Of a stretch of 37,544 nt of DNA, positions 11,001 through 16,836 are shown piece after piece (position 1 is the first letter of the stretch; each line of letters opens with the position of its first letter). A program made the translations under genes and the position numbers. Origin of the DNA: Pseudanabaena sp. M085S1SP2A07QC (lineage in GTDB: Bacteria > Cyanobacteriota > Cyanobacteriia > Pseudanabaenales > Pseudanabaenaceae); assembly GCA_020404895.1 (NCBI GenBank), contig JADBWK010000037.1:1-37544 (forward strand). The letters run 5' to 3'. The notes under the pieces were generated by a model. That model worked only from the letters and a program-made list of their open reading frames with translations, was not told where the DNA came from and searched no databases.

Positions 11001-11991
11001 AAGATCAATCATTGATTATGAAGATCATGTCTACAATGAAATTGATGCTTATCAAGATTTACAGACATTTAGAGAAAAAATGTTGAATGAAATTGATAAG
11101 TTTCATCAAAATAAAGATAGTTTTGCAATCACTAAAGCATGGGACGCGCTTCGTGATCCATTTGTTTTTAAAGATCCAGATAAGTATCTTAGCAAGTTAA
11201 GAGAGTCAGGGCTATTTCCTGCTGAATTTATTGAATCATTGTTCTATCACAATACAGAACAACCTGAATTTATGCCCCATTTAGCTTCAGTAGAAGAAGA
11301 CGGCAAAAAATTTCAGATTATTAGCGACAGTATCAATGGAGATAAAATCTATCCTTATCTGAAGCGATTATATCCTGAATATTTAAAAACAAATGCTCAA
11401 GATGATGATTTAGAAGGTAGTGAAATTAGATCCCTCGATGCTTCGACAGACTCAATTTACAAGCTATATAATGAGTTAATTCCTCAGCCAGATATTTTTA
11501 ACACTTATATTCCGCGTCCACAATTTTTTAATGATGTGTTATATCCATCACTAGCCGAAAATTTTGTAGAGCGTTGGATTCAAAATGTAATTTTCACAGG
11601 GAAAGCATGGAAAGACATAAAAACCAATCATGGTTTTGAGCCACTGCTAGATTTCAAAAGATATAACAAGCTTTATGAGCAGTTTGATTTATACTATGTT
11701 AAGAACAATGCACTATTTTGTATTGATGTTAAAGCATGGAGTATCGCTTCGGGAAATAACTTGTCAAGTAAGACATTAGAAAAAGCTCAAAATAAGCTAA
11801 ATGCTATTGCTTCAGGTTATTCAGAATTTGGCACAGTGAAAGGCTTACTTCTAAATTTACACGCAACCCAAGAGAAAAACCAGCAATACTCACCCACATT
11901 GTTTTCTGGAAGTTTGATTTGTTTTGACAATCATAATTTTCCAGTTGAGTCCAGTATCCTCAAAGATTTTTTATTCCAGAAGGAGAAATAG
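8053..11991 (+). CDS. ddmD: DdmD-like SF2 helicase fused to PD-(D/E)xK nuclease
   Basis: A 1312-residue protein. The helicase begins at once: Walker A NYGTGSGKT (Lys49), motif II FDEQED (274-278), motif III ISATG (606-610), a motif V-like SASKGLNP (826-833) and motif VI QAIGRSERR (921-929). A long, divergent, charged insertion lies between motifs II and III. At the C-terminus, Asp1212 in FDLYYV and IDVKAW (Asp1225, Lys1227) form a PD-(D/E)xK nuclease core. The order helicase then terminal nuclease, the P-loop near residue 50 and the partner gene one base downstream match DdmD of the DdmDE system (Vibrio cholerae DdmD is about 1190 residues), which degrades plasmids targeted by the Argonaute-like DdmE. 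No Shine-Dalgarno is evident at ATG 8053. The gene is AT-rich, without HIP1. Helicase and nuclease calls are strong; the DdmD assignment rests on architecture and neighbour. Confidence 0.65.
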   Translation: MQKTTDFPSDQVGASRDKILDSYLETIGDSFRENRSQLKLINYGTGSGKTHQLFQAICTTIRENLDSQIIGVYVAPLREHLHIPHSVLMQYPDIPVYKLNSLEMKMTDEHVKSYKKWIPAILKDKKIWNVDSKVYPNEKVQENKQKLKRIDGVISRLEYIKKAGFGDEDFNKSETTRAIRELNSLIEGFLEFIIKCQLDQASWSEECLNLTEIFFPLHLLREKSGILMLTYDKFETSIPYFTHNGKTWVKKSNFLDQYVIQPTNKSRKFIIAFDEQEDGYQIILDKKIDIISPQRLAINNALSSINREFSILFSKLNEENREFLAFIDKNKGAVDEFQDHFEKDKAIEQKLQKFAETYQRLTYEEGNSINFLKQVVKIDKGLEKSVDDIIEIFKHYKDENSIALDFKMLSRVLSKFENNRSLLISQKLYNQISNDLMNIFSYNNLYVYNVDVLKKLFLSKTSGGHVLISEEETSDKTSLAELIYSILAVRSQVKPIKDILANVLSADDSQSRSLDIWSEQIEKTQKANEENKFQNQVLKYLNRTYVYESYKSIINIKEISRYQNSKNNLIDHRLREVSIGSTAILTSPEHKINSMLSKNGNVIFLISATGGIKGDLSTSYDMRYLEDSLRNEFGQSSFKTMIEKEIKLCENIRDDRKDKRQITVDFFSKDSSSFPNKNTQEVADQFEKSVLEKFVESFKSDKTWFSIYKRQELSSFIRFLFYLFEDEEIQETIAFTQTLGWIKKLIHHCEVIRHGNFKFEASSDHPNIYFVSLKHPKYQSNISVKLVLYDASFNSLYRDKLNQKTYLDELVEEEGQKIFFISAYKSASKGLNPIIINKNGDEKDFDSLVLLMDSYYTVINPKSKDSGESMTLYHFALMKSIVNITDSNLEIKDFNKYLSQPEAAAFREQQHQILLGKGVLQAIGRSERRDFSNQVIKIFINEETQKNLVSFYRYLEQEEENEIRKFSVNNHSVYLSVKEEEKKRSIIDYEDHVYNEIDAYQDLQTFREKMLNEIDKFHQNKDSFAITKAWDALRDPFVFKDPDKYLSKLRESGLFPAEFIESLFYHNTEQPEFMPHLASVEEDGKKFQIISDSINGDKIYPYLKRLYPEYLKTNAQDDDLEGSEIRSLDASTDSIYKLYNELIPQPDIFNTYIPRPQFFNDVLYPSLAENFVERWIQNVIFTGKAWKDIKTNHGFEPLLDFKRYNKLYEQFDLYYVKNNALFCIDVKAWSIASGNNLSSKTLEKAQNKLNAIASGYSEFGTVKGLLLNLHATQEKNQQYSPTLFSGSLICFDNHNFPVESSILKDFLFQKEK

Positions 11992-11992
11992 A

Positions 11993-14290
11993 ATGAAAGA
12001 TAAAATGATTAAAGAACTATCTGATATATCCAGAACAAATCAATTAAAGATAACCGAAACATCCGAAGAAGTTGCTGAAAAACTTTATCAGTATCTTTTT
12101 AAAATGGATAAGGGTATTGAGTCTTTTAGTGCTGACAAATTGGATTTAAGTGAATACGAAGGGTCGTCACTTAATTTTTTTCAAAAACGGCATAGAGCTA
12201 TCAAGAAGGAAATCAAGAAAATACTTTCTATATACGATAAAAACTACGATTGTAAGGATATACAGTATTTTTTGTCCTATTCTAAGCATGGAAATATGGT
12301 TTTTTTCCTTTCACCCAATAAAACACACTCTGGATGGAAGCAGCTATTCGTCAATAATCAAGAAAGAATTTTAAATTTGGCTTTTAAGTTTTTTATTCTT
12401 TCTCAAAGTATTGAGACAATCAAAGGTTCTGAAGAACTACTTTTACTTCATTCCATACGTCCTAGTAAGTCAAAAGACACTCTCATCGTCTGGGGACAAA
12501 GTTTATTCATCAAATACAATTATCACAATGTCCTTACATTAACTTTAACTCGAAAAAATTTATGTTTCTCGCCGAGAGATCAATATAATACTTTCGATGG
12601 TGATAATCTAGGGGACTTGTTAGTCTACGAAAAGAAGAACTACTACTTTGACCGTCCCTATGATGGGCGTAGTAGGAACTATATCAATTTTATGCAATTT
12701 GATAAAGAAGATAAAAATTTTGAAAAATTCAAAAAGACACAGCTTTATTATTATCAAAATTTTACATCTAAACTTGAAAACTTTTTAAATGAATGTGGTA
12801 TTTCCTTCGATACGCTTGATTTTCAAGCTGATCATTTCCTAAAAAATCCTTTTATTAGCAATATAGAATCCATAGAGTCATTAGAGGTTATAAATAATGT
12901 TGGGGTTGACCTAACAGAATTTGATCAGAAATTTCTGAAAAATTTTCTACTACATCAAAGCGAAGTATGTTCTCTTACATTTTACAATTCTGGAAAGACT
13001 ATTAGTACTTATGAACGAGTAGAAGTTGATGATGAAGATTCTCCTTACTGGAAAATTAAGGAGGTTGTTGATTGGTCGAGTATTGAGCTTGATAGGACAA
13101 AAAACTATTTAGTTCTTAATAAACTTTTAGAAGAAGAAACTGGTTCAAGGGCATATCAGGGCAGTGATGGTCTCTGGTATCCATCCACAAAATTAGATAG
13201 TCAAAAGAAAATTGATTTCTATTCACAGTTAAAGAAAAGATTTAACTATCTGAATACAGGAGAATTTTTTAGTATGCAAGGACTAGATATTATAGAATTT
13301 AGGGCTATTGGCGATGAAAATTCTCTTTTGTCAGTTCTCAATTATACAACTAGAAAAATTGATCGAGACATTTTACAAGTAGACACACAGATTTTTACGG
13401 ATGGCAAGTCTTTAGATATAGAAAGTTCTATTCTCTGTTATCTAAGAGAACAAACTGATTGTAAAGAATGGAAAAAATTCTGTGATACATACAAGCTAAA
13501 AGTTTCACCTCAATTCCAGAAAGTTTTAATTGAACTATCAATCAAGAATTGGATTAAGCACAGTATTGTAAATTCTAGCTTTGGCTTGGCTATTCCTCCT
13601 CAGACATTTTCCGACAAGAAATTTTTTGCTATTTATGTTCGTAGCCCCCTTAAAAAGGAAGCTCAAGCGGTTGCTGTAGAATTTTTATATAAAGAAGGTT
13701 TCATTTATATTACAAATGTAATGCGTGACATGAAGCAGATCGAAGATAAATTTCAATTTTTAAGAAGACGAAAAAACAAGTCCCAAACACTAATCGATGC
13801 TCAACAATATTTTGTAGATGAATCAGACAACATATATATTAATTGTTATACCGATGACTTGTTTACGCCAATACTAATTGGACGAAAAGGTATTCTGGAA
13901 GAGATGGAAAAAGGAAGTCTGAAAATTAATCGGAAAATCAAAGATGACAGTAGCAGTAGATTATTGCCTTTAGTAACTTACTACAACATTAGGATTCAAC
14001 CTATCAAGCGAATTCAAAATATGATATGTTTAGATCTAAATAATGAGTCTTTTATTCAGTATTTCGTACCACCTGCCCAAGGTCTTGATGAGAAGATTAA
14101 GAGAGGCTTTAGAGTTTATCATCTAATTGGGAAGACTTACTCCAAAGAATCGGTTTTGACATCTGAACTTATCCAGCATCCGATCACATCTTTACATTTT
14201 ACAACCCTAACTCAAAATATTTTGAAGATTAGTGATAATAGTCAATCATCTTTGCTGCAAAAAGTAGCGAGAGTATTAATTGAGAACTAA
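11993..14290 (+). CDS. ddmE: DdmE-like partner (putative Argonaute-fold protein)
   Basis: A 765-residue protein. ATG 11993 is chosen because AGGAG (11981-11985) precedes it at good spacing and the upstream gene's stop ends at 11991, one base before; a longer frame from 11924 would overlap the helicase gene. No strong motif is visible: it is a mixed alpha/beta protein, Lys- and Asn-rich, without signal peptide or membrane helix. The segment from about residue 520 onward, rich in strands (FFAIYVRSP, then GFIYITNVMRD), could be a divergent MID-PIWI half. I see no DEDX catalytic tetrad, which agrees with DdmE, a catalytically dead guide-binding Argonaute of about 690 residues. The main evidence is the position directly behind a DdmD-like gene, the size and the tight coupling. 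Alternatives are a PIWI-RE-type protein or an unrelated specificity subunit. Confidence 0.5.
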   Translation: MKDKMIKELSDISRTNQLKITETSEEVAEKLYQYLFKMDKGIESFSADKLDLSEYEGSSLNFFQKRHRAIKKEIKKILSIYDKNYDCKDIQYFLSYSKHGNMVFFLSPNKTHSGWKQLFVNNQERILNLAFKFFILSQSIETIKGSEELLLLHSIRPSKSKDTLIVWGQSLFIKYNYHNVLTLTLTRKNLCFSPRDQYNTFDGDNLGDLLVYEKKNYYFDRPYDGRSRNYINFMQFDKEDKNFEKFKKTQLYYYQNFTSKLENFLNECGISFDTLDFQADHFLKNPFISNIESIESLEVINNVGVDLTEFDQKFLKNFLLHQSEVCSLTFYNSGKTISTYERVEVDDEDSPYWKIKEVVDWSSIELDRTKNYLVLNKLLEEETGSRAYQGSDGLWYPSTKLDSQKKIDFYSQLKKRFNYLNTGEFFSMQGLDIIEFRAIGDENSLLSVLNYTTRKIDRDILQVDTQIFTDGKSLDIESSILCYLREQTDCKEWKKFCDTYKLKVSPQFQKVLIELSIKNWIKHSIVNSSFGLAIPPQTFSDKKFFAIYVRSPLKKEAQAVAVEFLYKEGFIYITNVMRDMKQIEDKFQFLRRRKNKSQTLIDAQQYFVDESDNIYINCYTDDLFTPILIGRKGILEEMEKGSLKINRKIKDDSSSRLLPLVTYYNIRIQPIKRIQNMICLDLNNESFIQYFVPPAQGLDEKIKRGFRVYHLIGKTYSKESVLTSELIQHPITSLHFTTLTQNILKISDNSQSSLLQKVARVLIEN

Positions 14291-14303
14291 GAGATAGAAT
14301 TGT

Positions 14304-14936
14304 GTGAGGGATGGAAGTTCTAAAATCCACGAGATTGTGGCTAAGTCTGGTATTCCCCAAAACGATCCTTACATTGCAATCTTCTTGTCTAATGCCCAAG
14401 TTGCGGCAACAGTAGCCACTGCGCCAAATCTACTTCAAAGTGCCTTAGCTAAAGGCTTCGATGTTGGTATCCAAAAGTTCCGTGACTTTCTGGCGACTCT
14501 ACGCGAGACTGCGGTTAAGGAACAGGAAGTGGCGATTAGTCAGGCGATCGCAAATATCATCAAAAACAAACAGCATCAGGAATCCCAAGGTTATTGGCGG
14601 GCGATTAGCTTGCCCTTCATTGGTTTCTGTGCAGGGATGTTGATGATTGGCTTAGCGGCGGGACTGGTTTCGGGCTTGGCGATCGCGAAACTGTTTTTAC
14701 CTACACCTAATCTAAACGCCCAATCCGCTAGGGATTTGGAGTGGGTGGCAAGTGACAACGGCAAACTGGCTAGGAATCTCGTGGACTGGAATCGCGATAT
14801 TTTGAAAACCTGCCTTCAGGATCAGCAAAACCTCAAGGAAGCTTTAATCATTCTCAATGGTAAATATGTGACTAAAGGTTTATGCGCCCTATGGGTATTG
14901 CCTGAAACCCAGAGAGTCTATGAAGATCGCCGTTAA
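14304..14936 (+). CDS. DUF6753-like plasmid membrane protein, probably short at the N-terminus
   Basis: A 210-residue protein from GTG 14304; an in-frame TAG at 14295 blocks any extension. The N-terminal part (VAKSGIPQNDPYIAIF, then APNLLQSALAKGF) resembles DUF6753-type proteins frequent on cyanobacterial plasmids. A charged amphipathic helix (LRETAVKEQEVAISQAIANI) leads into a long hydrophobic segment at about 100-130 (ISLPFIGFCAGMLMIG, then LAAGLVSGLAIAKLF), one hairpin or one to two membrane helices. The rest is probably cytoplasmic. Conserved-looking sequence begins within a few residues of the start, and the stop just upstream lies 14 bases after the DdmE-like gene, so the original N-terminus may have been cut off when that operon arrived. 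Function unknown; a role in plasmid transfer or maintenance is only a guess. Confidence 0.55.
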   Translation: MRDGSSKIHEIVAKSGIPQNDPYIAIFLSNAQVAATVATAPNLLQSALAKGFDVGIQKFRDFLATLRETAVKEQEVAISQAIANIIKNKQHQESQGYWRAISLPFIGFCAGMLMIGLAAGLVSGLAIAKLFLPTPNLNAQSARDLEWVASDNGKLARNLVDWNRDILKTCLQDQQNLKEALIILNGKYVTKGLCALWVLPETQRVYEDRR

Positions 14937-15023
14937 TTTTGGGTGCAACAATTCATGAATCAGAAAACACAATAGCTAACTTTTATGGGCTAAAAACGTT
15001 CAAAATTTCGTAATATTTGCTTT

Positions 15024-16145
15024 TTAAGTCATCTTTGAGGTAGATTCTTTGACTTTTGTATTAGGCGAATTCGGTGTATTTGGTGCTAAAAAGTCTAAAG
15101 CGTTTGAAGTTGCAACGACGCTTTCTTCTGATACTACTACCACCTTGGACTTTTTAGGATTTTTCGGTTTCCTTATGGTGGGCGCAGTGTTGAATAATCG
15201 TCCACGTTTACGAATTTCGTAGCCATGCTTGATCAGCACTAGCCTAATCGTGGAATCGCTTAGGTCAAACATTTTACCTACATTTTCTAGGCTCATGGGC
15301 TGGTTGTACAGATCCCAATATTGTTTGGCGATTACAGCTTCTTCCTTGAAGGCTTCGGCTTTTTCTTTCCGTGATAGTTCTTTGATGTCAATACCATTGC
15401 GCTTAATGATCCGTTCGACGGTTTTGCCTGTGACTCCAAACATCGCTCCTACTTGGTCAAAGTCTAGTCCTCCCTCGCAGACTAGTTGCCAATATTCTTG
15501 GGCGCGGGCATAGCCTTCCAATCGTTTTTGCTTTAGTTTATCTTCTTGCCTTTGTCTGATTCGCAGCAAAATCTGGCGGCGTTCTCTTTGCCTTGGGGTC
15601 AGTTTGGGTACGGCTAATCCTGCGATACCGCCTAATTTATGTTTTAGTCTTAATTTCAAACGGTTTTTGGAGTCTACGCTTTGGCGGATCGGGTAGCCGT
15701 TGCGCTTTAGTTCCTGCAATACGATCGGATGGGAGATACCAAATAGTTCTGCGGTTTCTCGTAGGGTTAAGTTGTAATCGTTGTAGGCTTTGTTGTATTG
15801 TGCAGCGCGATTGGCTGAGGTAACTGGATCGATGCCCCGACGAATGGGAATATTATGCTTTTCAAGGATTTTGTTGAGGGTTCTAGCGGCGACATTTAAT
15901 TTTTGGACGATCGCTGACCTCGTTAGTCCTGATTGGTATAAGGCGATCGCTTGCTGCTCCATCGACATTCTCGTATGGCTGGCGCGTGAGTGGCGCGGTC
16001 TAAATTCTTTAAATCCTGCCGCTACCATAGCGTTATATACGGTGGAGACTGATGTTTTGCATTGTTTGGCGATGTCTCGAATCGGATAGTTCGCTTCGGT
16101 ATACAGTCGGATATATTCTTTTACTTTGTCGTTAATCTCTTCCAT
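15024..16145 (-). CDS. protein with five helix-turn-helix units
   Basis: A 373-residue basic protein with five resolvase/Hin-like HTH units separated by basic linkers. Typical helices are YPIRDIAKQCKTSVSTVYNA (20-39), LTRSAIVQKLNVAARTLNKI (about 74-93), LTLRETAELFGISHPIVLQE (about 125-144), LDFDQVGAMFGVTGKTVERI (about 227-246) and MSLENVGKMFDLSDSTIRLV (about 283-302). Each unit ends in a similar tail (AAGF, KHNI, RNGY, RNGI, KHGY), so they arose by internal duplication. The middle linker (160-215) is very rich in Arg, Lys and Gln. There is no catalytic resolvase domain. It should bind a long DNA site or several spaced sites, as a plasmid-type regulator, partition or replication-control protein; which one is unknown. 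It follows the 75-residue gene by 31 bases on the same strand, probably in one operon. Confidence 0.75.
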   Translation of the reverse strand: MEEINDKVKEYIRLYTEANYPIRDIAKQCKTSVSTVYNAMVAAGFKEFRPRHSRASHTRMSMEQQAIALYQSGLTRSAIVQKLNVAARTLNKILEKHNIPIRRGIDPVTSANRAAQYNKAYNDYNLTLRETAELFGISHPIVLQELKRNGYPIRQSVDSKNRLKLRLKHKLGGIAGLAVPKLTPRQRERRQILLRIRQRQEDKLKQKRLEGYARAQEYWQLVCEGGLDFDQVGAMFGVTGKTVERIIKRNGIDIKELSRKEKAEAFKEEAVIAKQYWDLYNQPMSLENVGKMFDLSDSTIRLVLIKHGYEIRKRGRLFNTAPTIRKPKNPKKSKVVVVSEESVVATSNALDFLAPNTPNSPNTKVKESTSKMT

Positions 16146-16176
16146 TGTCTTGTTCTCTTTAAGTTATGAGTTCTAT

Positions 16177-16404
16177 CTATTTGATTTGTTTGCGATTTTC
16201 GCGTAGTGAGGCATCAGGGGCGGCATCTTGCAACAGGTTTTTAGGATGTCCACCTCTTCTTTGGGCTAGGGTTTGGCGAGGTTTTAGGGTCTGCCAATGT
16301 TGATAGATTAGCTTTTTGAGAAGTTCTTCGGATGTGCTATTTTCTTGAGCAATAATTTCTGCTAAGTAGACTTCTGTTTCGCGATCTAGGTTGATTGATA
16401 GCAT
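16177..16404 (-). CDS. small DNA-binding or antitoxin-like protein
   Basis: A 75-residue protein: MLSINLDRETEVYLAEIIAQ opens with a beta strand and a helix, followed by LLKKLIYQHWQTL and a basic, proline-rich tail ending in Lys. The first half looks like a ribbon-helix-helix protein of the CopG/ParD kind, common as antitoxins or plasmid copy regulators. No toxin lies next to it. The five-HTH gene follows after 31 bases on the same strand, and co-transcription is likely. No good ribosome binding site is visible in front of ATG 16404. It could instead be an operon regulator for the HTH gene. Confidence 0.55.
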   Translation of the reverse strand: MLSINLDRETEVYLAEIIAQENSTSEELLKKLIYQHWQTLKPRQTLAQRRGGHPKNLLQDAAPDASLRENRKQIK

Positions 16405-16836
16405 TTTTTTGATTAATGGCTTTTGTTTATTATAAATTACGAATTTTGAACTTGTAATTTTTACTCTAGGAAATAGAGATCGCCTCTTGCTCCATCAACA
16501 TGCTCGTATTTCCGATTCGCAGGTTTGAAATTGTGATCATTGGCGATCGCCACACATAAACCTGACGTTTTAATTTCAGACCAGTTTTTAAAAACATCTA
16601 GGTTGTGCGATCGCAAAGAGATCTCAATTTAAGGAAGTCGGTAGATCGCTACTTAACAAGATTGGCAGCAACCCGAAAATAAGCTCCACGAATCGAATTG
16701 CAAACTTTTTGTGAGTACTAAGGCTATACTCGTTATTAAATATTTATCATAGGATCGCTCTCTAGTGTTTATAGATTGCTCCAATTCGGCAACAATTATA
16801 CTTGCGATCAGTCAAAATATAGGGAAAGAAACATAA
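16405..16836. other. 432-base non-coding gap between divergent genes
   Basis: No open frame of note on either strand. It holds one HIP1 octamer near 16541 and several cut-down GATCGC motifs. A 33-base stretch near 16478-16512 matches, at about 27 of 33 positions by eye, a part of the five-HTH gene near 15943-15977, so it may be a relic of a second copy. A possible -10 element TATACT (16725-16730) faces the Roco gene but lacks a convincing -35. It probably carries the promoters of both flanking genes. Confidence 0.5.

Noticed and set aside
11993-14290. Assignment as a PIWI-RE protein of the three-gene PIWI-RE island
   Set aside because: Only two genes are present, the nuclease is fused to the helicase, and no conserved PIWI-RE Arg/Glu pattern could be picked out; DdmE-like fits the layout better, though this stays open.
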